Shown: positions 36,034 through 44,740, counted from the stretch's first letter. The stretch is 64,000 bases of DNA from Pirellulales bacterium (GCA_028289405.1 JANQPP010000190.1:1-64000), one strand, 5' to 3'. Notes: generated from the letters alone by a model not told the origin. A program made the numbers and translations.

Positions 36034-36342
36034 GTGAAGACCGCGTTCGAAGTTGAAATTTGGACCTTGGAGCATGCAGCCTTGGCACCGATGGGGCTAG
36101 GCGTCTGGCCCGCCTGCGATCTCGTGGCCGAACTAGAAGAGGAAGATGAAGAACTCGACGAAGAGGATGATGAATGGGACGACGAAGACGAAGAAGATGA
36201 GGAATTCGACGAAGAGGAGGAAGATTTCGAGGACAGCGAGTGGGAAGAAGTCGAAGACGACGACCTCGACGATGAATGGGATGATGAAGAAGACGACGAC
36301 TGGGACGAAGAAGACGATGAAGAAGATTGGGATGACGAATGA
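36034..36342 (+). CDS. Hyperacidic 102-residue protein, unknown
   Basis: A GTG-started small protein with an ideal AGGAGGG site. Residues 1-32 are ordinary and slightly hydrophobic (MKTAFEVEIW, HAALAPMGLGVWPACDLV). The remaining 70 residues are almost only Asp and Glu, broken by single Trp, Phe, Leu or Val at about seven-residue spacing, with no Lys or Arg. I know no defined domain. Such tails act as nucleic-acid mimics, metal or basic-protein binders in other proteins, but none of these is shown here. It lies between scpB and an 826-base empty stretch. Confidence 0.75.
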   Translation: MKTAFEVEIWTLEHAALAPMGLGVWPACDLVAELEEEDEELDEEDDEWDDEDEEDEEFDEEEEDFEDSEWEEVEDDDLDDEWDDEEDDDWDEEDDEEDWDDE

Positions 36343-37169
36343 GCGCGCACAACATCCCCCCCGTGCCGTGCTGCCGGCTGGGCCTCCCTTTTTCTCAATC
36401 GAAGAGTCTGCGGCGGGGTGAATGTGTGGCCCGTGTCAGACAAAGCCCGGGACGTTTTTCAGCCTCGCCCCGGTGTTGATTAGTTTTTTTGGGAGCCAAG
36501 TGACCCACGCACACGATGTTGCGACATACGCCGCCATATCCCACATCACTTCCCCATGACGAGACAGATCGTTCGATCATTCCGCGCTTGTTCACTTCCG
36601 CGCGATGCACACTTGCCTCTCGCTAGCTCCGACGGTTCCATGCGACTCACGTTCCGTATGGCGAGCCAGGCCATCTCGTCGTTCTTCCCGCGAATTTGAT
36701 CATGCTTCTCGACCCCGCTTCAGCCTGCTCGCGACCAAAAAATTCCGTGCGCACGTCTCTCGCCCAGCGCGACGAATCTAATAGCCTACCGTGTACTTAA
36801 ATTGCTCGGCATTCAATATTGCACACGCCGACAGCCGCTCACCGTGGAATTAGGCAATATACGTGCTTTGTGATGCCGTGGGTAAAAGGCATTGTACGCG
36901 GCATGGTTTCTACTTGATTCGCGTCACATGACGTTTCTGTTAAAGGCGGCAATCCAGGGAATATGCTCCTTGTGCTATCGCGCGCAGGCATCATAATTGT
37001 CGCTTTCTGAACCGCGACCATTTTGTGCGGCTAGCAAAGTTTTCCTCACTTGGGGTCTAAGAAAAACTCAGGACCTGACGGTGAAGACTTTGCCTTTCGT
37101 ATGGCGTGCTCGCCAATTCATGGACCATGTGCACCAAGATCGTAATTTGAACAGACGGAGATGAACTTC
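36343..37169. other. Long intergenic stretch
   Basis: About 826 bases between two plus-strand genes, the longest empty region here. All frames are short and lack ribosome sites or protein-like composition. I see no tRNA, no terminator with a T-run directly after the acidic gene, and no sigma-54 TGGCAC-N5-TTGC box before the PEP-CTERM gene. The 3' end carries GGAG at 37157-37160, which sets the start of the next gene at ATG 37170. Confidence 0.4.
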
Positions 37170-38186
37170 ATGAAACGTAGTTTCACGAGTGACGGAATGA
37201 AGAGATGGGGATTGCTGGCGGCGATGATCTTGTTCATGCCTTTAACCGCCAAAGCGCAGGTGCCTTGGACCATTCTGCGCGAGGATTTCGAGAAACTAGA
37301 ACTCGGGTCCAACGTGGACGAACCAGAGATCGGAGAAGAGGTTTGGACCGCCTCGCCTCCCGATGATTGGACCATCGACAATTCTGGGTTGCCGGCGGGT
37401 GGCATCACCGAATGGCGAGGTTGGAGCTTTGCCAATAAGGAATGGTGGACGGCAGCCGCAGGGGATCAAGACCGTTCGCAATTCGTCAACGCAAGCGGTA
37501 CCGTCATGATTGCAGACCCGGATGAATGGGATGACACCGCGAACGAAGGAGGGGTCAATGGCGATTGGTATGATACATTCATCACGACTCATACCATTGA
37601 AATGTCGATCGTTGAGCCCGAAACTGCCGTACTTCGCTTCGACTCGAGCTGGCGTGACGAATTCGATAGCAGTTACCAGCAGTCAGGAAACATTACCGTC
37701 AGTTATGATGGCGGCGAACCGATCGAAATCCTGCGTTGGCTGTCCGATCCGGACAGTCCCGATTTCAAGGATGATGCCCAGAACGAAACGATTGAGATTC
37801 CGCTGAATAATCCTGAGGGTGCCCAGACCATGGAGATTACCTGGGGCATGTTCGATGCTGGCAACGACTGGTGGTGGGCTATCGACAACATCGCCGTGGA
37901 CGCGGATGTCACCGGATTGGGTGATTTCAACTCTGATGGAGTCGTGGACAGCGTGGACTTCGAAACTCTGCGGAGCAATTTTCGCCAGGGGCGCGTAAGT
38001 TATTCCGACGGTGACATCAACTTCGATCGTTTTATCGACCTGAACGATTTCGCCGCGTTTATTGGCTTCTTCAACGCGGAGCAAGGTGGGGCCGCTGCGG
38101 CGGTACCCGAACCGGGCAGCATGCTGTTGATGGGCCTAGGAGTTACCTGCCTGTTCTGGCTACAACGTCGCCAGCGGCGATCCTAG
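37170..38186 (+). CDS. Secreted dockerin and PEP-CTERM sorting-domain protein
   Basis: A 338-residue exported protein. Signal peptide: MKRWGLLAAMILFMPLTAKA, cleaved near AQV. The body (about 35-250) is a beta-rich, Trp- and Asp-rich domain with GDWYDTFITTHTIEM and NDWWWAIDNIAVDA, resembling a carbohydrate-binding or lectin-like fold. Two dockerin-type calcium loops follow (GDFNSDGVVDSVDFETL and DINFDRFIDLNDFAAF). The C-terminus is a PEP-CTERM signal: VPEPGS, a hydrophobic helix and RRQRRS, the substrate signature for an exosortase (none in the window). ATG 37170 is chosen over 37161 because GGAG lies nine bases before it and abuts the earlier ATG. A strong terminator follows. Confidence 0.93.
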   Translation: MKRSFTSDGMKRWGLLAAMILFMPLTAKAQVPWTILREDFEKLELGSNVDEPEIGEEVWTASPPDDWTIDNSGLPAGGITEWRGWSFANKEWWTAAAGDQDRSQFVNASGTVMIADPDEWDDTANEGGVNGDWYDTFITTHTIEMSIVEPETAVLRFDSSWRDEFDSSYQQSGNITVSYDGGEPIEILRWLSDPDSPDFKDDAQNETIEIPLNNPEGAQTMEITWGMFDAGNDWWWAIDNIAVDADVTGLGDFNSDGVVDSVDFETLRSNFRQGRVSYSDGDINFDRFIDLNDFAAFIGFFNAEQGGAAAAVPEPGSMLLMGLGVTCLFWLQRRQRRS

Positions 38187-38207
38187 TTGTCGCCATGATG
38201 GAGAACC

Positions 38208-38251
38208 AACGGCGGCGGGGTTTCAACGGAGATCCCGTCGCCGTTTTTTTT
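38208..38251 (+). terminator. Rho-independent terminator of the PEP-CTERM gene
   Basis: A 12-base-pair stem (AACGGCGGCGGG with CCCGTCGCCGTT, one G-T pair), a loop of about 14 bases, then eight or more Ts. It begins 22 bases after the stop codon. On the minus strand it is not followed by a T-run, so it does not serve ykgJ. Confidence 0.9.
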
Positions 38252-38275
38252 GCGCGCGTTTCGACCGTTCCTGCC

Positions 38276-38710
38276 TCAGATGCGGATCACTGCCGCACTC
38301 TTGAGAATTTCCTCCACGGGAACGACCGGGCCTGTTCCACTTCCCGGGCAAATTTCGCAGGTGGATCGCCAGGCGGCTTCACTCCGCAAGTTGCTATCCC
38401 AGAAGGGCCAAGTACGGCATTGCCGTGGGCGATCTTCGTAGACCGTGCATTTGCGTTTTTCGTTATCGAAGAACACGCAGTCACCGTTGTCGTATTCCGA
38501 GAGGCTCTTGCGAATACCGATCTTTCGGACAAAACGTTGCTCGAATTCCGCGATGTCAAGTTCCAGCCGCCGAGCCAGCCCGCGAATTTCTTCCGCGTTG
38601 ACCCACACATACCCCGGCGCGCCGGTGCAACAATCTCCGCATTGCGTGCATTGAAATCGGAGGCCAGACTGAAACCAAGGTTGATCACTCACGCAGAAGT
38701 GGCTCCTCAT
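38276..38710 (-). CDS. YkgJ-family cysteine cluster protein
   Basis: A 144-residue protein with the CxxCxxCC-type cluster (FQCTQCGDCCTGAPGYVW) and further conserved cysteines (NGDCVFFD, KCTVYEDRPRQCRTWPFWDS, CEICPG), the pattern of the YkgJ / flagellin-N-methylase-like family predicted to bind zinc or an Fe-S centre. It is the last gene of the minus-strand moaE-moaA-desulfurase group, 50 bases after the desulfurase stop, so it may be co-transcribed. Function unknown; a link to Fe-S or sulfur chemistry would fit the context but is not shown. Confidence 0.88.
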   Translation of the reverse strand: MRSHFCVSDQPWFQSGLRFQCTQCGDCCTGAPGYVWVNAEEIRGLARRLELDIAEFEQRFVRKIGIRKSLSEYDNGDCVFFDNEKRKCTVYEDRPRQCRTWPFWDSNLRSEAAWRSTCEICPGSGTGPVVPVEEILKSAAVIRI

Positions 38711-38760
38711 CGCTTTGAATTTTCAGTAAACGGGCATCTGCCGCCGTGCCGAAAATCGGT

Positions 38761-39942
38761 TCAGGTGGACACATTCCTCGCCGCGAATAATTCTTGCAGG
38801 CACTCTAGCAGCGTGGTGATTTGTCTGGCCGTATTGAATGGCCCCGTGCTCACGCGGACCGTGCCGCCACGAGCAATGGTCCCCAGAGCTTCGTGCATCC
38901 GCGGCGCGCAATGCAGTCCGGAGCGGACCTGAATGCGGGCGGCGCTATCGAGCAGGATAGCCATCTCCTGCGGTTCGATACCCTCCACCGAGAAACTCGT
39001 CACGCCCACGCGTTGCTCCGAATGTGGGGGGCCATATACCTGAATACCGGAAATTTCCGAGAGGCCCTCGACAAGTTGCGCGGTTAACGCTTGTTCGTGT
39101 TGACGCAGAGAATCGATTCCCCGTTCCGCGATGAATCGCACGCCGGCCCCCAATCCGACGATGCCCGGCACGTTGAGATTGCCTGATTCGAATTTGTGGG
39201 GAAGCGCGTCCGGCTGGGTGTCATTTTCGCTTTGCGTCCCTGTTCCGCCGAATCGTGAGGGCAGCACATCTTTCGCCATTTCTGGCCGCAAGTAAAGGAA
39301 TCCCGTGCCTAGCGGCCCCAGGAGTCCTTTGTGTCCCGAAGCGGCCAGAAAATCGACGGGGACTTGCCGTACATCCCACTCCACATGGCCGATTGACTGG
39401 GCGGCATCCACGAGCAATGCCACACCGGCTTCCCGCGCGATTTGGGAAATCGCCTCGACGGGCTGTAGCGCTCCGGTCACGTTCGAGGCATGAGACAGGG
39501 CGATGAGCCGCGTTTGAGGCCGTAAAGCTCGGCGAATATCTTCCGGATCGACGGTGCCTGGTATGTCACATTCCACGTAGGAGACCATGACGTCGCGAGA
39601 TTCTCGCAAAAACCGCAACGGGCGGAGCACGGAATTATGCTCGACGACTGAAGTGACGACGTGATCACCCGGACGAACGTACCCCAGCAGTGCCATGTTC
39701 AGCGCGTCCGTGCCATTGCAAGTGAACACGATATGCTCGGCTTGGGGAGCATGGATCAGTTGGGCGAGGGCGCGCCGCGTGCCGGAGATCAGATTTTCCA
39801 CCTCCAGCGCATCCGCGTAGGCGGCGCGTCCGGCAGGAGCCCCTAGGCGGCGCTGATAGTCGTCGACCGCCTGATAAACGGCTTCCGGTTTGGGCCAACT
39901 CGTCGCGGCGTTGTCGAAGTAAATGCGGTCCGGTTTCGTCAT
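38761..39942 (-). CDS. Cysteine desulfurase family protein (class V aminotransferase fold)
   Basis: A PLP enzyme of 393 residues that probably removes sulfur from cysteine. Features: IYFDNAATSWPKPE at the N-terminus, the aldimine Lys205 (ASGHKGLLGPLGTGF), cofactor residues in ALSHASNVTGALQP and LLVDAAQSIGHVEWD, and the persulfide cysteine Cys345 in RSGLHCAPRMHEALG. It follows moaA by 24 bases, and moaD is nearby, so it may supply sulfur for the MoaD thiocarboxylate, the role IscS plays in other bacteria. No IscU or SUF genes are beside it. Cysteine lyase activity is an alternative. Confidence 0.9.
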   Translation of the reverse strand: MTKPDRIYFDNAATSWPKPEAVYQAVDDYQRRLGAPAGRAAYADALEVENLISGTRRALAQLIHAPQAEHIVFTCNGTDALNMALLGYVRPGDHVVTSVVEHNSVLRPLRFLRESRDVMVSYVECDIPGTVDPEDIRRALRPQTRLIALSHASNVTGALQPVEAISQIAREAGVALLVDAAQSIGHVEWDVRQVPVDFLAASGHKGLLGPLGTGFLYLRPEMAKDVLPSRFGGTGTQSENDTQPDALPHKFESGNLNVPGIVGLGAGVRFIAERGIDSLRQHEQALTAQLVEGLSEISGIQVYGPPHSEQRVGVTSFSVEGIEPQEMAILLDSAARIQVRSGLHCAPRMHEALGTIARGGTVRVSTGPFNTARQITTLLECLQELFAARNVST

Positions 39943-39966
39943 GATTCACGCTGGCGAGTCGCGGTC

Positions 39967-40974
39967 TCAGCCGCCAATTTGGTACATGGCCCGCTCTGGC
40001 TTGATGAAATCGGGTGTGTCGATGCCATGTCCGATCTTCTTTTCCCGGACGCAATCCCGGACCAGGCCGATCAATTCTTCGTCCGTGGCACCGCCGCGCA
40101 GGAGAGCCCGGGCATCCCATTCCGCGGTGGAAAAAAGACAGTTACGGACTTGGCCTTCAGCGGTAATCCGCAGACGGTTGCAATCATGACAGAAAGGCTG
40201 CGAGATCGGATTAATGAAGCCGATGCGGCCGCGTCCATCGATGAATTGGTAGTCCCGCGCGGGCTGGCTTGGGTCGGCAACCGGGAGCGGCTCCAGTGGT
40301 CCAAACTCTGCTTCGAGCAGCCGGCGAATCTCCGAGCCTTCCAAAACCTGTTCCGTCTGCCAACGATTTTCCGCGTCGAGCGGCATGAATTCGATAAAAC
40401 GCAGCTCCAGGGCATGTTGGCGGGCAAACGCTCCTAGGGGCACGACTTCCGCTTCGGTCAATCCTCGGATGGCCACGGCGTTGAGCCGAATCTTGTCGAA
40501 ACCGGCTTCTTGCGCCGCGAATATCCCATCCAGTACGCGTTCCAGCCCTTCACGGCGGGCAATCGCGCGAAACGTCTCTTCACTCAGCCCGTCCAGGCTG
40601 ATGTTTACCCGTTGCAGGCCGGCTTCCCGTAACTCGCGAGCCTGTTCCGCCAGCAAGATGCCATTGGTGGTCAAAGCCAAGTCTTCAATTCCAGGAATTT
40701 GGGACAAGCTGCGTACCAATCCCGCCAAGTCCTGCCGCACCAAGGGTTCCCCTCCGGTGAGGCGTAATTTGTGGATGCCGACACGGGCCAGGGCGCGGAC
40801 AAACCGCGTGATCTCCTCGAAAGTAAGGATTTCCTCCCGAGGCTTGAAACGAATGTTTTCATTGGGCATGCAATAGAAGCAGCGGATATTACAGCGATCC
40901 GTCACGCTGATCCGCAGATTGCCATGCACGCGGCCAAAGCGGTCGACCAATGGAGCGAAAGTATCATTAATCAT
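39967..40974 (-). CDS. moaA: GTP 3',8-cyclase MoaA
   Basis: A radical-SAM enzyme starting molybdenum-cofactor synthesis by rearranging GTP. Product 335 residues from ATG 40974: the radical-SAM cluster CNIRCFYC (Cys28, 32, 35), the SAM-binding GGEPLVR, the C-terminal second Fe-S site (FCHDCNRLRITAEG ... RNCLF) and the functional GG tail (YQIGG). A frame to 41022 exists, but MINDTFAPLVDRFGR is the family start. It overlaps moaE by eight bases. moaC is not in the window. Confidence 0.97.
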   Translation of the reverse strand: MINDTFAPLVDRFGRVHGNLRISVTDRCNIRCFYCMPNENIRFKPREEILTFEEITRFVRALARVGIHKLRLTGGEPLVRQDLAGLVRSLSQIPGIEDLALTTNGILLAEQARELREAGLQRVNISLDGLSEETFRAIARREGLERVLDGIFAAQEAGFDKIRLNAVAIRGLTEAEVVPLGAFARQHALELRFIEFMPLDAENRWQTEQVLEGSEIRRLLEAEFGPLEPLPVADPSQPARDYQFIDGRGRIGFINPISQPFCHDCNRLRITAEGQVRNCLFSTAEWDARALLRGGATDEELIGLVRDCVREKKIGHGIDTPDFIKPERAMYQIGG

Positions 40975-41410
40975 GGGCGGTGTGCTCTTTGGCTGCTGGT
41001 ATTCCAGGATGAACCCATTCACTGGTCCCGTCGGCCCAATTCTCTTTTTTCCAGATGGGTACCACTTCCTTCAAGGTATCGATCAGCCATTTTCCCGCCT
41101 CGAAGGCGGCTTGGCGATGAGGGCTGCTCACCGCGACAGCCACGCTTGCCTCCCCCAGGGGCACATGCCCTAGCCGGTGCACGATCGCGCATTCCACCAG
41201 AGACCATCGACTTCGCGCCTCTTCCTCCAACTGCCGCAGTTTCGAACGGGCCATCTCCGGATAGCATTCGTAATCCAATGAAGCCGTTTGGCGCCCTGCG
41301 GTGAATTCCCGCGTGGTCCCGAGAAATAACACCACCGCGCCTGCAGCGGGGGACGAAACGTGTCGCAAAACGGCGGCCTCGTCAATGGGCCGTTCTACCA
41401 ACTCAATCAT
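40967..41410 (-). CDS. moaE: Molybdopterin synthase catalytic subunit MoaE
   Basis: Transfers sulfur from MoaD thiocarboxylate to cyclic pyranopterin monophosphate to form molybdopterin. The 147-residue protein has the family blocks GAVVLFLGTTREFTAG, LDYECYPEMARSKL, CAIVHRLGHVPLGEASVAVAVSSPHR and the active-site lysine region LKEVVPIWKKENWADG. It is first in the moaE-moaA-desulfurase-ykgJ group and overlaps moaA by eight bases. The 11-mer TAAGCGTTATC lies 45 bases upstream of its start and recurs upstream of the moaD transcript. Confidence 0.96.
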   Translation of the reverse strand: MIELVERPIDEAAVLRHVSSPAAGAVVLFLGTTREFTAGRQTASLDYECYPEMARSKLRQLEEEARSRWSLVECAIVHRLGHVPLGEASVAVAVSSPHRQAAFEAGKWLIDTLKEVVPIWKKENWADGTSEWVHPGIPAAKEHTAHD

Positions 41411-41454
41411 CTGGCAACTCTTCGTTGGAGCAAATCTCGCTAAATCGCGGCGGT

Positions 41455-41465
41455 GATAACGCTTA
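41455..41465 (-). promoter_or_regulatory. Shared 11-base motif upstream of moaE
   Basis: Reads TAAGCGTTATC on the minus strand, 45 bases before the moaE start. The identical 11-mer occurs at 44730-44740 before the oxidoreductase/moaD transcript and nowhere else that I noticed. It could be a regulator site or part of a promoter. Confidence 0.4.
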
Positions 41466-41519
41466 ATTGGGCTTTATGACCGCGGTGCCGGAGAGGCAAC
41501 CCTTCCGTGAAGGCGGGCA

Positions 41520-41765
41520 CTAACCGCCGCTAACGGGAGGAATACAAGCCAACTCGGCCCCTTCTGGAACCACGGCTTCAGGCGCCGCGAATTCCTGATT
41601 CAAGGCCACTTGCGTGCGGGCCAACACTTCCCGCACGGATGGATAGCGCTCGGCGAGCGTATGTTTCATTTGGGCCACCGTCGTGCCGGGAGGCAAATCC
41701 AATTCGACACATGCTTCTCCCATCATTTCCTTCAACGCGGCAAACATCTGGACGCGAACTTTCAC
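41520..41765 (-). CDS. moaD: Molybdopterin synthase sulfur carrier MoaD
   Basis: An 81-residue ubiquitin-like sulfur carrier ending in the obligatory GG (PPVSGG), whose thiocarboxylate feeds MoaE. Family features are VRVQMFAALKEMMG at the N-terminus and EGAELACIPPVSGG at the end. Its ATG overlaps the stop of the large FAD/Fe-S oxidoreductase by four bases, so it is translated in tandem with it rather than with moaE, which begins 109 bases downstream. No MoeB/ThiF-type activating enzyme is in the window. Confidence 0.94.
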   Translation of the reverse strand: MKVRVQMFAALKEMMGEACVELDLPPGTTVAQMKHTLAERYPSVREVLARTQVALNQEFAAPEAVVPEGAELACIPPVSGG

Positions 41766-44698
41766 GTGATCGTTAACTCTTGGCTACGCGTGGTGAGCAG
41801 GGACGCCAGTTCTGGTTTTAGCCCGTAAGACAGGGCAAGTAACTTCAGGGGATGGATGGTCGGTTTCGAGGTCCCTTGCTCCATCTGGATCTTGCACGCG
41901 GTGCATTCGGTAGTTCCGACCTGGACGGAGGGTTGCCGTAACTCGGAGATTAGCCCCCAGCCAGCCCGGAGGCTGGTACGATAATTTTCACGTTTCAATC
42001 CAAACACGCCCGCCATCCCGGAACAGCCCTTTTCAATCCGATTCACGCGTAGTTCGGGGATGAGCCGTAACAAACCCTCTCCCGGTACTCCCGACCCCAA
42101 CGCCCTGACGTGGCAAGGCAGATGATAGCCGGCTACCAGATTGAGCGGCCTCAAATCCCGTGACAGTTTTCCGTTTTGGTGAAGCCGCCAAAGATACGTA
42201 CACGCCTCGGTGGTGTGCTCCGCGACTAACCGGGCTTCCTGATCACCGAGCAACTGAGGGTATTCGTGCTTCAGGCATATCGCCGCCGAAGGTTCCGAGA
42301 CGATAATATCATAACCTTGCCGCACGGCGTCAGCCAATAATGCCACGTTCTTGGCGGCCATCTTACGGGCTGGTTCGACCAACCCTTGGGAAATCATGGA
42401 CATTCCCGAGGGAAGCTGTTTCGGATGGACATACACCGCGATGCCGTGGTGTTCCAAAATGGAAACCAAGGATTCGGCCAGCGGCGGGTCGAAGTAGTTG
42501 GCCTGCAAGTCGAGGAAGTAGAGAACTTTGCTTCCGCTCCGCCGGGTGGGCCGCGTCAAACGTTGCCGCGCCGCGAGGCTCAGATAACTGCGATTGGCGA
42601 ATCGAGGGAGCTTCCGCGCCGGCGCGAGCCATAGCAGCCTGCCCAAGGCCAGCCGCCCGATACGGTGGCCGATCAGCCAATTGCTGAGCGAGGGCAATTG
42701 GCTTCCCCAAGCAGATAACAGATCGAGCCGTGCCAGCAGCCAATCACTAAAGGACAATCCGTGCGTTGCCACGTAGGCGGCTTTGGCTTCCAACATGAGC
42801 TTGGGAATGTTCACGCCCGCCGGACACTCGACCCGGCACATGTGACAGTGGACGCATAAATCCGCCACATTTTTCATCTCGCCTTGGGAAACCACATCCG
42901 GTTCCAGCCGCCCCGATAGAATCCCCCGCATCAAATTCGCTTTGGCACGGGGAGACGCTTCCTCGGCGGATGTGATGTGGAAAACAGGGCACATACGGGC
43001 GTCCCCTTTCTGCACCCGGCAGGTTCCACAGCCATTGCAACTCTGCGTGGAGTCGGCAAGTTCCCGGGAATCCCAATGGAGTTGCAACGAGATCTTTGGA
43101 GTGGTTTCCCCGTTCCGATCCGGCGGCATCCGTAGCGACATTTCTAGTGGCCGTGCCGTGTCACTGACGACTTTCCCGGGATTCAAAATATTGTGTGGAT
43201 CAAAGATCCGTTTGATTTCCCGAAACGTTTCAAATAAGGGACCATATTGTTTTTGCAGAAACCGCGTGCGGCTCAGCCCGTCGCCGTGTTCTCCGCTAAT
43301 CGTTCCGCCGCTTTGAAGTACGATCGAGTACAATTCCTCCGCCAGATTTTGGGCCGAGGTGACTTCCTCCGGACGGGACAAATCGACCATCGGGCGAAGA
43401 TGGATTTGGCCGTGTCCCGCATGGGCAAATAAGGTGGCGATGATCTGCCGCCGTTTCAGCAAATTTTGGACATCGACCAAAAATTCCGGAAGGGCTTCCG
43501 GCGGCACGGCCACGTCCTCCACGAAAGGAACGGGCCGGGAAAATCCCTTCATGCCATGCAGCACCGCCACCACCCGGCGGGCCAACTGCCAATAAAGTTC
43601 CACCTCCTCCGGTTCCATGGTATGGCGTGTCTCGAATGACCCTTCGGACCGGCGAACACAATCCGTGATCTCCCACAGTGTGTCCCGCAAAGCCAGGGGA
43701 TCGTCTCCCTGAATCTCCACCATGAGCGCCGCTTCCGCGCCGTTGGGAATCACGATGTGGTAAAGAGGTTCGGCTTCCATGGCCAAACGGAGATGCCGGC
43801 GGTCGATCAGGTCGCACGCCGAGGGGCCAAAGGAAACCACCGCTTGCACGGCCTGAGCTGCCTTTTCCAGGCGATCGAAAAACAACAGAGCCACACCACG
43901 CCGCGATGACACACGCTGCAAACCCACTTCGATTTCCGTGATCAGGGCCAACGTGCCTTCGGACCCGCAGAGAAGTTTGGGCAAGTCGATCCATTCGCCA
44001 TCCAGCACGCCGTCCAACTGGTAGCCCGCCGTGTTCACCAGGGATCGTGGCCGATGCCGCAGCCAATCCTCGGAGGATCTTTCGAGGGTGGATTTGACCT
44101 TCCCTCCCAATTCCCGCCGTAAAGTAGCGTCCGTGGAATTTCCCTGGATATCGGAGACCTTTTCCCGGCGTAACCGAAGCCGGCGGCCAGATGCCAGAAC
44201 GACTTCCAATCCCCGAACATGGTGACGTGCCGACCCATATTTCAACCAGCGGCTGCCGGAAGCATCGACCGAAACCACGCCTCCCATGGTGGTGACCGGA
44301 CTCATGGCCGGGTCGGGGCCGAAAATTTTCCCTTGGGGAGCCAGTTGGCGGTTGAGGTGGGCATGGACCACGCCTGGCTGGACCCGTGCCGTGTCGCCAC
44401 TCACGCCCACGACGCGCCGCATGTATTTGGAAAAATCGATCACCAGGCCGGTGCCCAGCGATCCTCCGGCCAACCCGGTGCCGGCCCCGCGGGCATGGAG
44501 TGGAATCTGGTGCTCGGCGGCGTACTGCACGCAAGAGACAACATCCGCCGCGTGTCGGGGCCGGACCACGCCCAGGGGTGGAACCTCGTGGAGGCTCGCG
44601 TCGGTGGAATACATCTGCATGAAGACGTCGTCGCAGCGAATATCCCCCGCCAGCAGGCCCCGCAGATCATCCTGGATTTTTTGTCGATCGGGATCCAT
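41762..44698 (-). CDS. FAD-linked oxidase fused to Fe-S and CCG (heterodisulfide-reductase-like) domains
   Basis: A 978-residue flavo-iron-sulfur enzyme, probably oxidising D-lactate, glycolate or another 2-hydroxy acid and passing electrons onward. FAD_binding_4 (about 40-260; HARGAGTGLAGGSLGTG), FAD-oxidase C domain (about 265-530; GHGQIHLRPMVD, GGTISGEHGDG), two 4Fe-4S motifs (CNGCGTCRVQKGDARMC and CVHCHMCRVECPAG), and CCG-type cysteine domains (YHLPCHVRALGSG, GCSGMAGVFG, TECTACKIQM). This is the GlcD-GlpC/YdiJ-like fusion. It overlaps moaD by four bases. Substrate undetermined. Confidence 0.93.
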   Translation of the reverse strand: MDPDRQKIQDDLRGLLAGDIRCDDVFMQMYSTDASLHEVPPLGVVRPRHAADVVSCVQYAAEHQIPLHARGAGTGLAGGSLGTGLVIDFSKYMRRVVGVSGDTARVQPGVVHAHLNRQLAPQGKIFGPDPAMSPVTTMGGVVSVDASGSRWLKYGSARHHVRGLEVVLASGRRLRLRREKVSDIQGNSTDATLRRELGGKVKSTLERSSEDWLRHRPRSLVNTAGYQLDGVLDGEWIDLPKLLCGSEGTLALITEIEVGLQRVSSRRGVALLFFDRLEKAAQAVQAVVSFGPSACDLIDRRHLRLAMEAEPLYHIVIPNGAEAALMVEIQGDDPLALRDTLWEITDCVRRSEGSFETRHTMEPEEVELYWQLARRVVAVLHGMKGFSRPVPFVEDVAVPPEALPEFLVDVQNLLKRRQIIATLFAHAGHGQIHLRPMVDLSRPEEVTSAQNLAEELYSIVLQSGGTISGEHGDGLSRTRFLQKQYGPLFETFREIKRIFDPHNILNPGKVVSDTARPLEMSLRMPPDRNGETTPKISLQLHWDSRELADSTQSCNGCGTCRVQKGDARMCPVFHITSAEEASPRAKANLMRGILSGRLEPDVVSQGEMKNVADLCVHCHMCRVECPAGVNIPKLMLEAKAAYVATHGLSFSDWLLARLDLLSAWGSQLPSLSNWLIGHRIGRLALGRLLWLAPARKLPRFANRSYLSLAARQRLTRPTRRSGSKVLYFLDLQANYFDPPLAESLVSILEHHGIAVYVHPKQLPSGMSMISQGLVEPARKMAAKNVALLADAVRQGYDIIVSEPSAAICLKHEYPQLLGDQEARLVAEHTTEACTYLWRLHQNGKLSRDLRPLNLVAGYHLPCHVRALGSGVPGEGLLRLIPELRVNRIEKGCSGMAGVFGLKRENYRTSLRAGWGLISELRQPSVQVGTTECTACKIQMEQGTSKPTIHPLKLLALSYGLKPELASLLTTRSQELTIT

Positions 44699-44729
44699 GC
44701 TTTTGCCGCAATACGAGGCATGATCGCAC

Positions 44730-44740
44730 GATAACGCTTA
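44730..44740 (-). promoter_or_regulatory. Shared 11-base motif upstream of the FAD/Fe-S-moaD transcript
   Basis: TAAGCGTTATC on the minus strand, 32 bases before the ATG at 44698; identical to the copy before moaE (41455-41465). Confidence 0.4.

Noticed and set aside
35946..36443. A 165-codon minus-strand frame rich in serine
   Set aside because: It is the antisense of the hyperacidic gene: GAA/GAC/GAT codons read backwards give Ser and Ser-like runs. The plus-strand frame has an ideal ribosome site; this one does not.
41411..41519. A molybdenum-cofactor riboswitch before moaE
   Set aside because: The short leader has some hairpin potential but I could not match the conserved core; not claimed.
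43296..44534. A 412-codon minus-strand frame
   Set aside because: Out-of-frame reading of the FAD/Fe-S gene; Arg/Pro-rich and without a family.
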